This document shows, piece by piece, positions 19,465-28,280 of a stretch of 64,000 bases of DNA. The first letter of the stretch is position 1. The number at the start of each line of letters is the position of its first letter. Below the pieces are notes generated by a model. The model did no database searches. It had not been told where the DNA came from and was given only the letters and a program-made list of their open reading frames with translations. Source of the stretch: REEB506 sp049317545 (GTDB lineage Bacteria; Pseudomonadota; Alphaproteobacteria; Caulobacterales; Aquidulcibacteraceae); assembly GCA_049317545.1 (NCBI GenBank), contig JBMOIB010000005.1:5857-69856 (forward strand), in the 5' to 3' direction. The translations under genes were made by a program, and so were the position numbers.

Positions 19465-20079
19465 ATGCGCCAGGAATTCAGCCCTCGGTCGGCCGTTTGG
19501 CCGCAGCCTTCAATGTTTGAAGGGCTGATCGAGCGGATCGCCCCCGCGCCCTGGTCGGCGAGCGTCGGCGCCGCCACCCGCCCGCGAGCGCCGCGCCCCC
19601 TCTACACACCGGAAGAACGCGTACGCCGCGATCGTTCGCCGTGGACGATCGTGCAGGGCGTTCTCGCGCCGCTCCAGTTCCTGGTTTTCCTGGCGAGCCT
19701 CACCCTGGTCCTGCGCTACCTGACGCAGGGGACGGGTCATGACGCGGCGAGCTGGTCGATCATCGTCAAAACCGGCGTGCTCTATACGATCATGATCACC
19801 GGCGCGATCTGGGAGAAGGAGGTGTTCGGCAAGTGGCTGTTCGCCCCCGCGTTCTTCTGGGAAGACGTGTTCTCGATGCTGGTGATCGCGCTGCACACCG
19901 CCTACGTGGCGGCGGCGATCTTCAACTGGGGCGATCCGCGCGCGCAGATGATGATCGCGCTCGCCGCCTACGCGACCTACGTCGTCAACGCCGCGCAATT
20001 CCTCGTCAAACTCCGCGCCGCGCGGATGGAAGCTCAATCGGGCCGCATCGGCGCAGGCCTGCGCGCCGGAGCCGTTTGA
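19465..20079 (+). CDS. bchF: 3-vinyl bacteriochlorophyllide hydratase
   Basis: 204 aa. Hydrates the C3 vinyl group toward hydroxyethyl bacteriochlorophyllide. The conserved core begins at LYTPEERVRRDRSPW near residue 46 and has four membrane segments (GVLAPLQFLVFLASLTLV, TGVLYTIMITGAIWEKE, FFWEDVFSMLVIALH, AAYATYVVNAAQFL). The first 45 residues are an extension not needed by the core; an ATG just before LYTPEER is absent, and GGGAG precedes the ATG at 19465. First gene of the long rightward bch-puh operon, behind a PpsR-like operator. Its stop is one base from bchN. Confidence 0.93.
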   Translation: MRQEFSPRSAVWPQPSMFEGLIERIAPAPWSASVGAATRPRAPRPLYTPEERVRRDRSPWTIVQGVLAPLQFLVFLASLTLVLRYLTQGTGHDAASWSIIVKTGVLYTIMITGAIWEKEVFGKWLFAPAFFWEDVFSMLVIALHTAYVAAAIFNWGDPRAQMMIALAAYATYVVNAAQFLVKLRAARMEAQSGRIGAGLRAGAV

Positions 20080-20080
20080 A

Positions 20081-21391
20081 ATGGACGGATCTCCGGGGTC
20101 CAGCGCCTTCTCCACGACCGCCGATTGCGCCGTAGGCGCAGCGCGCGAACCGCGTCCGGTTCTGCGCGAGCGCGGTCAACGCGAAGTGTTCTGCGGCCTC
20201 ACGGGGATCATGTGGCTGCATCGCAAGATCCAGGACGCCTTCTTCCTGATCGTCGGCTCGCGCACCTGCGCGCATCTGATGCAGTCCGCCGCCGGCGTCA
20301 TGGCGTTCGCCGAGCCCCGCTTCGCCACCGCGATCATGGAAGAGCGCGACCTCGCCGGCCTCGCCGACGCCAATGAAGAGCTCGACCGTATCGTCGCGCA
20401 ATTGCTCGCGCGCCGGCCGGACATCAAGGCGCTGTTCCTCGTGGGCTCATGCCCGTCCGAGGTGATCAAGCTCGACCTCGCTCGCGCCGCCGAGCGGCTC
20501 TCCAAGCTCCACATGCCGCGCGTCCGGGTGCTGAATTATTCCGGGAGCGGCATCGAAACGACGTTCACGCAGGGCGAAGACGCCTGCCTTGCGGCGCTGG
20601 CGCGCGAGGCGCCGAGCGCGGCCGCCGATGCACCGGCTTCCCTGCTCGTGCTCGGCGCGTTGCCGGATGTTGTCGAGGACCAGTTCCGCCGCACGTTCGA
20701 AAGCCTTGGCATCGGCCCAGTCGCCTTCCTGCCGCCCCGCAGCGCGCGCGATCTGCCGGCGATCGGGCCGAATGTGAAGCTTCTGCTCGCACAGCCGTTC
20801 CTCGCCGACACGGTCCGCATGCTCGAGGATCGCGGCGCAACCCGCATTCCAGCGATGTTTCCGTTTGGCGCCGAGGGGACGTCGGCCTGGTTCGAAGCCG
20901 CCGCGCAAGCCTTCGGCCGCGACCCCGCCGCTGTCCACCGCGACCTCGCGCCGGCCCGCGCCCGCGCTGAACGCGCGCTCGCGCCGTTGCGCGAGAAACT
21001 CCGCGGCAAGACGATCTTCTTCTTCCCCGACAGCCAGCTCGAAATCCCGCTGGCGCGCTTCCTGAGCGCCGAACTCGGGATGATTCCGATCGAAGTCGGT
21101 TCGCCCTATCTGCACGCGACGCACACCGCCCAGGACGTCGACGCGCTGCCCGCAAGCGTGCGCCTCAGCGAGGGCCAGGACGTCGAGCGCCAGCTCGACC
21201 GCTGCCGCGCCGCGAAGCCCGATCTCGTCGTCTGCGGACTCGGGCTCGCCAATCCGCTCGAGGCGGAGGGCTTCACGACCAAATGGGCGATCGAACTCGT
21301 CTTCACGCCGATTCACGGCTTCGACCAGGCCGGCGATCTCGCGGGCCTTTTCGCGCGTCCCCTGGCGCGCCGCCATTTGTTGAAGGTCTGA
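20081..21391 (+). CDS. bchN: Dark-operative protochlorophyllide reductase subunit N
   Basis: 436 aa. With BchB it forms the nitrogenase MoFe-like NB component that reduces the C17-C18 bond of protochlorophyllide without light. Conserved cysteines for the shared [4Fe-4S] cluster appear in REVFCGLTGIMWLH, GSRTCAHLMQ and GSCPSEVIKLDL. It starts one base after bchF ends and is three bases from bchB, so the genes are translated together. The complex is oxygen-sensitive, which is relevant to the AcsF-only cyclase seen in this window. No anomaly. Confidence 0.96.
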   Translation: MDGSPGSSAFSTTADCAVGAAREPRPVLRERGQREVFCGLTGIMWLHRKIQDAFFLIVGSRTCAHLMQSAAGVMAFAEPRFATAIMEERDLAGLADANEELDRIVAQLLARRPDIKALFLVGSCPSEVIKLDLARAAERLSKLHMPRVRVLNYSGSGIETTFTQGEDACLAALAREAPSAAADAPASLLVLGALPDVVEDQFRRTFESLGIGPVAFLPPRSARDLPAIGPNVKLLLAQPFLADTVRMLEDRGATRIPAMFPFGAEGTSAWFEAAAQAFGRDPAAVHRDLAPARARAERALAPLREKLRGKTIFFFPDSQLEIPLARFLSAELGMIPIEVGSPYLHATHTAQDVDALPASVRLSEGQDVERQLDRCRAAKPDLVVCGLGLANPLEAEGFTTKWAIELVFTPIHGFDQAGDLAGLFARPLARRHLLKV

Positions 21392-21394
21392 CGC

Positions 21395-22933
21395 ATGCAG
21401 CTCGCCATGTGGACCTATGAAGGACCGCCGCACGTGGGCGCGATGCGCGTCGCGACCGGCATGCGCGGCCTCCACTACGTGCTGCATGCACCGCAGGGCG
21501 ACACCTACGCCGACCTTCTCTTCACGATGATCGAACGGCGCAATGCGCGCCCGCCGGTGACCTACACGACCTTCCAGGCCCGCGACCTCGGCTCCGACAC
21601 GGCCGAGCTCTTCAAGACGGCGGCGCGCGAGGCCTATGAGCGGTTCCAGCCGGAAGCGATGATCGTCGGATCTTCGTGCACGGCCGAGCTTATTCAGGAC
21701 GATCCCGGCGGTCTGGCGCGCGCGCTCGCGCTGCCAGTTCCGGTCATCCCGCTCGATCTGCCTTCGTATCAGAAGAAGGAATCCTGGGGCGCGTCGGAAA
21801 CCTTCCTCGCGCTCGCCAAAGCCCTCGCCGACCCCACCGCTGCGCCGCCGCCGCGCGAAGGCCGGCGCTTGACCTGCAACATCCTCGGCCCGACCGCTCT
21901 CGGCTTCCGCTGCCGCGACGACGTTACGGAGATCACGCGGCTTTTGTCCGACCTCGGCGTCGACGTCGCGCTCGTGGCCCCGCTCGGCGCTTCGCCCAGC
22001 GACCTTTCCCGGCTCGGCTGCGCCGATTTCAACGTGGTCCTCTATCCAGAAACCGGCGAGGCCACGGCCCGCTGGCTCGAGAAGACGTTTAAGCAACCCT
22101 CCATCCGGGTCGTTCCGATCGGCTATGGCGCGACGTGCGACTTCGTCCGCGCCGTCGCTGCGCTGACAGGCGTGGACGCCGACGCCTACATCGAAAGCGC
22201 CCAGGCGCGGCTCCCCTGGTGGTCGCGCTCGGTCGATTCGACGTACCTCACCGGCAAGCGCGTCTTCGTCTACGGCGACGCCACGCACGCCATCGCCGCT
22301 GCGCGCGTTGCGGTGGACGAGCTCGGCTTCGAGCTCGTCGGTCTCGGCTGCTACAATCGTGAATTCGCGCGCGAGACCCGCGCCGCAGCCGAGAAGTATG
22401 GCCTGACGGCGCTCATCACCGACGATCACCTCGAAGTCGAAGCCGCGATCGCCGAACTGCAGCCGGAACTCGTCCTCGGCACGCAGATGGAACGCCACAT
22501 CGCCAAGCGCCTGCGCATTCCGTGCGCGGTGATCTCGAGCCCGGTGCACGTGCAGGATTTCCCGGCGCGCTATTCGCCGGTGATGGGTTTCGAGGGCTCG
22601 AACGTCCTGTTCGACACGTTCGTCCATCCCCTCGTCATGGGCCTGGAAGAGCACCTGCTCGCCATGTTCCGCGAGGACTTCGAATTTCATGATGCGGCGG
22701 GCGCCTCCCATCTCGCCGCCCTTGCGCCGGCGGCCGCGCCCGCGCCGGAGCCCGTCGCCGCCGCGGCGTCTGCAATTGTCTGGACCGGCCCCGCCGAAAA
22801 GGAACTCGCGAAAATTCCGTTCTTCGTGCGCGGAAAAGCACGCCGGAACACTGAGAAATTCGCCGCCGAGCGGGGCCTTGCCGCCATCGACGTAGAGACC
22901 CTGTACGATGCAAAATCCCACTTCGCGCGCTGA
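21395..22933 (+). CDS. bchB: Dark-operative protochlorophyllide reductase subunit B
   Basis: 512 aa. Catalytic partner of BchN. The N-terminal MQLAMWTYEGPPHVGAMR is canonical. VGSSCTAELIQDDPGG holds the cluster region, and EKTFKQPSIRVVPIGYGAT and FEGSNVLFDTFVHPLVMGLEEHL lie in the core. The C-terminal domain ends WTGPAEKELAKIPFFVRGKARRNTEKFA, which binds substrate. The last 26 nt overlap the bchH start in another frame. All parts are intact. Confidence 0.97.
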   Translation: MQLAMWTYEGPPHVGAMRVATGMRGLHYVLHAPQGDTYADLLFTMIERRNARPPVTYTTFQARDLGSDTAELFKTAAREAYERFQPEAMIVGSSCTAELIQDDPGGLARALALPVPVIPLDLPSYQKKESWGASETFLALAKALADPTAAPPPREGRRLTCNILGPTALGFRCRDDVTEITRLLSDLGVDVALVAPLGASPSDLSRLGCADFNVVLYPETGEATARWLEKTFKQPSIRVVPIGYGATCDFVRAVAALTGVDADAYIESAQARLPWWSRSVDSTYLTGKRVFVYGDATHAIAAARVAVDELGFELVGLGCYNREFARETRAAAEKYGLTALITDDHLEVEAAIAELQPELVLGTQMERHIAKRLRIPCAVISSPVHVQDFPARYSPVMGFEGSNVLFDTFVHPLVMGLEEHLLAMFREDFEFHDAAGASHLAALAPAAAPAPEPVAAAASAIVWTGPAEKELAKIPFFVRGKARRNTEKFAAERGLAAIDVETLYDAKSHFAR

Positions 22934-25900
22934 GACGACGCCCGGCGGCGCGGATCCGGCGCCGCGCGTCAGGGTCGTGCTGGTCACGCTAGACAATCAC
23001 CTGAGCGAGGCGCTGCGTCGCGCCGAGCGCACCCTGCGCAAGGACATTCCGGGGCTGTCGATCGCCGTGCACGCGGCGGCGGACTGGGCGGAAGACAAAT
23101 CTGCGCTGGCTCGGTGTCTCGCCGACATCGGCGAAGGCGACATCATCATCGCCACGATGCTTTTCGTGGAAGATCACATCCGCGCGGTTCTGCCCGCGCT
23201 GCAGGCGCGCCGCGAAACCTGCGATGCGATGATCTGCGCCATGAGCGCGGCCGAGGTCGTGCGCCTGACCAAGCTCGGGCCATTCCGGATGGACGGGGGC
23301 GACAAGGGCCCGCTCGCGCTTCTCAAGAAGCTCCGCGGCAAGCCTGGTCCAGGCGGCAGCTCGGGCGCCGGCCAGATGGCGATGCTGCGCCGCCTGCCGC
23401 AGATCCTGCGCTTCATTCCGGGCAAGGCCCAAGACGTCCGCATCTACTTCCTGACGATGCAATACTGGCTCGCCGGATCGGAAGACAATGCCGTCCAGAT
23501 GATCCGGACGCTGATCGATCGCTACGCTGACGGCGCCCGCCGCGCCTTGCGCGGCGCGGTGCCCGCCAAGCCGCCGATCGCCTATCCGGAATGCGGACTT
23601 TACCATCCGCGCGCACCGGGACGGATCGTCGAACGCGCCGCCGATGTGCCGGCGCCCGCAAATGCGCTCGGGACGGTCGGCCTGCTTGTGCTGCGGTCCT
23701 ACGTGCTCGCGGGCGATACGGCGCACTATGACGGCGTGATCGATGCGCTCGAAGCGCGCGGCCTGCGGGTCCTGCCGGCGTTTTCGAGCGGCCTCGACGC
23801 CCGGCCGGCGATCGACGCCTTCTTCCGCGCGAACGGCGCGCGGACAATCGACGCGATGGTCTCGCTGACCGGCTTTTCCCTGGTCGGCGGCCCCGCCTAC
23901 AACGATTCCAGCGCCGCAGCCGTCGCTCTGCGCGACCTCGACGTGCCCTATCTCGCGGCCCATCCGCTCGAATTCCAGACGCTCCAGCGCTGGTCCAGCG
24001 CGGAGCTTGGCCTGACGCCGCTCGAAGCGACGATGATGGTCGCTTTGCCCGAATTGGACGGCGCCACGGGGCCGATCACCTTCGGCGGACGCTCGGAACG
24101 CGGCGTCGCCTGCACCGGCTGCGCGCGCGGCTGCACACATGATGACGACGGTGGCCCGCGCGCGATGCGCGCCTGCTCCGAGCGCGCAGAAATGCTGGCG
24201 GCGCGCACCGCGAAGCTGATCGCGCTGCGCAAGACCGCGGCCGCCGAGCGCCGGCTTGCGATCGTGCTGTTCAACTTCCCGCCGAACTCCGGCGCCGTCG
24301 GGTCGGCCGCCTTCCTTTCAGTCTTTGAGTCGCTTCACGCGACGCTCACCGCGCTCGCCCGCGCCGGCTACGACGTGGAGATTCCCGCCGACGTCGATGC
24401 GCTCCGCACCCGGATCCTGGAAGGCAACGCCGCCCAGTTCGGCGCCGACGCCAATGTCCTCGTGCGCATTCCGTCCGCCGATCTCGTGCGCCGCGAGCCG
24501 CGACTTGCCGAGATCGAGTCCCAATGGGGTCCGGCGCCTGGCCGCAGCCAGGCCGATTCCCACGGCGTGAACCTCTTCGGCGCGCAGTTCGGCTCAGTGT
24601 TTGTCGGCGTGCAACCGCCGATCGGCATCGAGGGCGATCCTATGCGGCTCTTGTTCGCCGGCGGCTTTGCCCCCACCCACGCCTTTTCGGCCTTCTATCG
24701 CCACATCCGCGAAGACTTCCGCGCCCACGCCATCGTGCACTTCGGCACGCACGGCGCGCTGGAGTTCATGCCGGGCAAGCAGGTCGGTCTCTCAGCGAAA
24801 TGCTGGCCCGACTACCTCATCGGCGACGCGCCAAACTTCTACCTCTACGCGTCCAACAATCCGTCCGAAGGCGCGCTGGCGAAGCGTCGCTCCGCTGCAA
24901 CCCTGGTCAGCTACATGACGCCGGCGATCGTGCAGGCTGGACTGTCGCAGGGCCTCGCTGATCTCAAGGCCGGCGTCGCGCGCTGGCGCAGCGCCGCGCC
25001 CGGCGAAGCGCGCGACGACGCGACCGCCTTCATCGTCGAACGCGCGACGGCGCTCGACATCGCCTTTGATCCTGAGGACGGCTTGACCGCGATCGATGCG
25101 CTCAGCGCCCGTCTCGCCGAGATCGAAGCGACGCTCATTCCCGAGGGCCTGCACGTGCTTGGGGCGCCGATGCCCGACGCACAGCGCGCCGAATATCTGC
25201 GCGCCATGGCCGACGCGGCCGGCATCGCACCGGCGCAGGCCGCAATTGACCTCCTCGTCCGCGGCGCCAACGCGCGGGATGCGGCGGCTGCAAGCGGGCT
25301 CGCGCTCTCCCCTGAACTCGCCAAGACATTTGAAGGCTTGGCCATCGCTGCGGCCGAACTCGCAGACAATCACGAGATCGAGGCGCTTCTTTCGGCGCTC
25401 GACGGCGGCTTCATCCCGCCGGCCCCCGGCGGCGACGCGCTGCGCTCGCCCGGAGTCTTGCCGACCGGGCGCAACATCCACGGCTTCGATCCGTTCCGCA
25501 TCCCAAGCGCGATCGCGACGCATGACGGCGCGCGCCAAGCCGAACGTCTGCTCGCGCGTCACGCCGCCGATGGCCTCAAGACGCCAGAGGGCGTCGCAAT
25601 GGTCCTTTGGGGCACGGATAACCTTAAGACCGAAGGCGCGCCGATCGCCCAGGCGCTCGCGCTCATGGGCGCCCGCCCGAAGATCGATTCCTACGGGCGT
25701 CTGTGCGGCGCCGAACTGATCCCACTCGAGCAGTTGAACCGCCCGCGCATCGACGTGGTGGCGACGCTGTCAGGCGTGTTCCGCGATCTCCTGCCGCTGC
25801 AGATTCGCATGCTCGCCGAAGCCGCATGGCTCGCCGCCGGCGCCGACGAGCCGCTTGAGCTGAATTTCATCCGCAAGCACACGCTGGCCCACCAGGCGAA

Positions 25901-26657
25901 GCTCGGCTGCGATTTCGACACCGCCGCGCTGCGCGTGTTCTCAAACGCTGAGGGCGCGTATGGCGCCAACGTCAACCAGCTGATCGATTCCGGATCGTGG
26001 GGCGAAGAGGATGAGCTCGCCGACGCGTTCGAAACGCGCAAGGGCTTCGCCTACGGACGTTCGGGCCGACCAGTGCATGCCGCCGCAATCCTCGCCGCCG
26101 CACTCGGCGCCGTAGAGGTCACCTACCAGAACCTCGACTCGGTCGAACTCGGCGTCACCTCGCTTGACCAATATGTCGACACACTTGGCGGCGTCAGCCG
26201 CGCGGTGCGTCGCGCCAGCGGCCGCGACGCCTCGATCTACATCGGCGACCAGACGAGCGGGGCTGGGGCCGTGCGCACGCTCGCCGAACAGGTCACGCTC
26301 GAAACCCGCACCCGGATGCTCAATCCGCGCTGGTACGAAGGCCTCCTCGCGCACGGCTTCGAGGGCGTTCGCCAAATCGAAGCGCATGTGACGACAACGA
26401 TGGGCTGGTCGGCGACGACCGGGCAGGTCGAGCCGTGGATCTATCAGCGCATCACCGAGACCTACGTGCTCGATCCGGAGATGCGCAAACGACTCGCCGA
26501 TCTCAATCCGAAGGCCTCGGCGCGCGTCGCCAACCGCCTGCTCGAAGCCAGCGAACGCCGCTATTGGGCGCCCGATCCTGAAACCCTGAAGACGCTGCGC
26601 GATGCGGCCGACGACCTCGAGGACCGTCTCGAGGGCGTCGCGTCGGCGGCAGCATGA
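22908..26657 (+). CDS. bchH: Magnesium chelatase large subunit
   Basis: 1249 aa, normal length. Porphyrin-binding catalytic subunit that takes Mg2+ into protoporphyrin IX with the BchI-BchD motor encoded near 54-57 kb. Typical features include MLFVEDHI, the FGTHGALEFMPGKQVG segment and NPRWYEGLLAHGFEG near the C-terminus. The extended N-terminus overlaps bchB by 26 nt; a later start is conceivable, but the conserved VRVVLVTLDNHLSEALRRAE begins at about residue 20. It sits in the bchFNBHLM operon, so synthesis of its product is balanced with the reductase subunits. Confidence 0.97.
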   Translation: MQNPTSRAETTPGGADPAPRVRVVLVTLDNHLSEALRRAERTLRKDIPGLSIAVHAAADWAEDKSALARCLADIGEGDIIIATMLFVEDHIRAVLPALQARRETCDAMICAMSAAEVVRLTKLGPFRMDGGDKGPLALLKKLRGKPGPGGSSGAGQMAMLRRLPQILRFIPGKAQDVRIYFLTMQYWLAGSEDNAVQMIRTLIDRYADGARRALRGAVPAKPPIAYPECGLYHPRAPGRIVERAADVPAPANALGTVGLLVLRSYVLAGDTAHYDGVIDALEARGLRVLPAFSSGLDARPAIDAFFRANGARTIDAMVSLTGFSLVGGPAYNDSSAAAVALRDLDVPYLAAHPLEFQTLQRWSSAELGLTPLEATMMVALPELDGATGPITFGGRSERGVACTGCARGCTHDDDGGPRAMRACSERAEMLAARTAKLIALRKTAAAERRLAIVLFNFPPNSGAVGSAAFLSVFESLHATLTALARAGYDVEIPADVDALRTRILEGNAAQFGADANVLVRIPSADLVRREPRLAEIESQWGPAPGRSQADSHGVNLFGAQFGSVFVGVQPPIGIEGDPMRLLFAGGFAPTHAFSAFYRHIREDFRAHAIVHFGTHGALEFMPGKQVGLSAKCWPDYLIGDAPNFYLYASNNPSEGALAKRRSAATLVSYMTPAIVQAGLSQGLADLKAGVARWRSAAPGEARDDATAFIVERATALDIAFDPEDGLTAIDALSARLAEIEATLIPEGLHVLGAPMPDAQRAEYLRAMADAAGIAPAQAAIDLLVRGANARDAAAASGLALSPELAKTFEGLAIAAAELADNHEIEALLSALDGGFIPPAPGGDALRSPGVLPTGRNIHGFDPFRIPSAIATHDGARQAERLLARHAADGLKTPEGVAMVLWGTDNLKTEGAPIAQALALMGARPKIDSYGRLCGAELIPLEQLNRPRIDVVATLSGVFRDLLPLQIRMLAEAAWLAAGADEPLELNFIRKHTLAHQAKLGCDFDTAALRVFSNAEGAYGANVNQLIDSGSWGEEDELADAFETRKGFAYGRSGRPVHAAAILAAALGAVEVTYQNLDSVELGVTSLDQYVDTLGGVSRAVRRASGRDASIYIGDQTSGAGAVRTLAEQVTLETRTRMLNPRWYEGLLAHGFEGVRQIEAHVTTTMGWSATTGQVEPWIYQRITETYVLDPEMRKRLADLNPKASARVANRLLEASERRYWAPDPETLKTLRDAADDLEDRLEGVASAAA

Positions 26658-26670
26658 GGACGATAACCGC

Positions 26671-27570
26671 ATGACGATGCTCGACCTCCCCCGCGCTCTG
26701 CCCCGCCGCCCCGACGGCGAAGGCTCCGTGCAAGTGCATCTCGATCCACGCCTGAAGATCGAAACCGCGAAGGTTTTCGCGATCTACGGAAAGGGCGGCA
26801 TCGGCAAAAGCACGACGTCGTCGAACCTGTCGGCGGCGTTCTCCAAGCTCGGCAAGCGCGTGCTTCAGATCGGCTGCGATCCCAAGCACGATTCAACCTT
26901 CACGCTGACCAAGCGCCTCGTGCCGACCGTGATCGACGTGCTCGAGCAGGTGAACTTCCACACCGAAGAGCTGCGTCCGGAAGATTACGTCTACGAGGGC
27001 TATAACGGCGTCATGTGCGTCGAGGCCGGCGGCCCCCCGGCCGGGACGGGCTGCGGCGGCTATGTCGTCGGCCAGACGGTGAAGCTCCTGAAGGAACACC
27101 ACCTTCTCGAAGACACCGACGTGGTGATCTTCGACGTTCTCGGCGACGTCGTGTGCGGCGGCTTCGCCGCGCCCCTGCAGCACGCCGAACGCGCCCTGAT
27201 CGTCACCGCCAATGATTTCGACTCGATCTTCGCGATGAACCGCATCGTTGCGGCGATCCGCGCCAAATCGAAAAACTATGACGTCCGCCTCGGCGGCGTG
27301 ATCGCTAACCGCAGCGACGGCACCGACGAGATCGACCGCTTCAACGCCGCGATCGGGCTTGAGCGCGTCGCGCACTTCCCCTCGCTCGATGTGATCCGCC
27401 GCTCGCGCCTGAAGAAGTCGACGCTGTTCGAAATGGAGCCCTCGCCGGAGCTGGAGAAGGTCCAGAACGAGTATCTCCGCCTCGCCGCGGCGCTGTGGGC
27501 CGGCGGCAAGCAATATGACGCCGTCCCCATGAAGGACCGCGAGATCTTCGATTTCCTCGGTTTTGATTGA
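26671..27570 (+). CDS. bchL: Protochlorophyllide reductase iron-sulfur ATPase
   Basis: 299 aa. A homodimeric NifH-like ATPase that feeds electrons to BchNB. The P-loop is YGKGGIGKSTTSSNLSAAF. Cluster cysteines lie in AGGPPAGTGCGG and DVLGDVVCGGFAAP. The sequence ends in MKDREIFDFLGF, as is usual for BchL. I start at ATG 26671, which follows a purine-rich GAGGA; an ATG two codons later is possible. It lies 13 nt after bchH, and the downstream bchM is coupled. It should not be confused with bchX at 43 kb, which serves chlorin reduction. Confidence 0.97.
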   Translation: MTMLDLPRALPRRPDGEGSVQVHLDPRLKIETAKVFAIYGKGGIGKSTTSSNLSAAFSKLGKRVLQIGCDPKHDSTFTLTKRLVPTVIDVLEQVNFHTEELRPEDYVYEGYNGVMCVEAGGPPAGTGCGGYVVGQTVKLLKEHHLLEDTDVVIFDVLGDVVCGGFAAPLQHAERALIVTANDFDSIFAMNRIVAAIRAKSKNYDVRLGGVIANRSDGTDEIDRFNAAIGLERVAHFPSLDVIRRSRLKKSTLFEMEPSPELEKVQNEYLRLAAALWAGGKQYDAVPMKDREIFDFLGFD

Positions 27571-27581
27571 GGCCAAGCCCC

Positions 27582-28280
27582 ATGCCCACAGCCACCTTCG
27601 ACACCTACCGCGGCCGCCTCGAGACCTATTTCGACCGCACGGCGAAAGACGCGTGGGAGCAACTCACCTCCGACGCGCCGGTGAGCAAGATCCGCGAAAC
27701 CGTGCGCGCCGGGCGCGACCGGATGCGCGCGCACCTGTTGTCATGGCTCCCTGAAGACCTCGCCGGCGCCCGCATCCTCGACGCCGGTTGCGGCACAGGA
27801 GCGCTTGCTGTGGAGGCCGCACGACGCGGCGCGCACGTCGTCGCCGTCGACGTCTCAGCTTCCCTGATCGAGATCGCCAAGGCGCGCGCGCCGGCGTTCG
27901 CCGGCCCGGGCGCTATCGACTTCCGCGTCGGCGACATGCTCGATCCGGCGCATGGGCGCTTCGATTACGCCGTCGCGATGGACAGCCTCATTCACTACCC
28001 CGCCACCGAGGTCGTCACCGCGCTATCGCGCATTGCAGACCGCACCACGCGCTCGATCGCTTTCACGTTCGCGCCGCGCACACCGGCGCTCAGCCTGATG
28101 CACGCCGTCGGGCTCGTGTTTCCGCGCAGCGATCGCGCGCCCGCGATCGTGCCAATTGGCGATAAGGCCTTGCGCGATCGGCTTTCGGCGGAATTGCGCC
28201 AGTGGCGCATCGGCCCCACGGAACGCATCTCGAGCGGCTTCTACACATCGCAGGCGCAGCTTCTGGAGGGTCCATCGTGA
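27582..28280 (+). CDS. bchM: Mg-protoporphyrin IX O-methyltransferase
   Basis: 232 aa. SAM-dependent enzyme that methylates the C13 propionate of Mg-protoporphyrin IX before ring closure. SAM motif I is ILDAGCGTGALAVEAARRG near residues 64-82, followed by DFRVGDML and AMDSLIHYP; FYTSQAQLLEG near the C-terminus is family-typical. The ATG at 27582 is preferred; a TTG in frame at 27567 overlaps the bchL stop. The last bases overlap the GTG of lhaA (GTGA). Its substrate comes from the adjacent bchH product. Confidence 0.95.
   Translation: MPTATFDTYRGRLETYFDRTAKDAWEQLTSDAPVSKIRETVRAGRDRMRAHLLSWLPEDLAGARILDAGCGTGALAVEAARRGAHVVAVDVSASLIEIAKARAPAFAGPGAIDFRVGDMLDPAHGRFDYAVAMDSLIHYPATEVVTALSRIADRTTRSIAFTFAPRTPALSLMHAVGLVFPRSDRAPAIVPIGDKALRDRLSAELRQWRIGPTERISSGFYTSQAQLLEGPS

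Noticed and set aside
20447..22996. 849-codon minus-strand frame across bchN and bchB
   Set aside because: Antisense to two strongly conserved genes, Arg/Glu/Asp-rich shadow translation without any domain.
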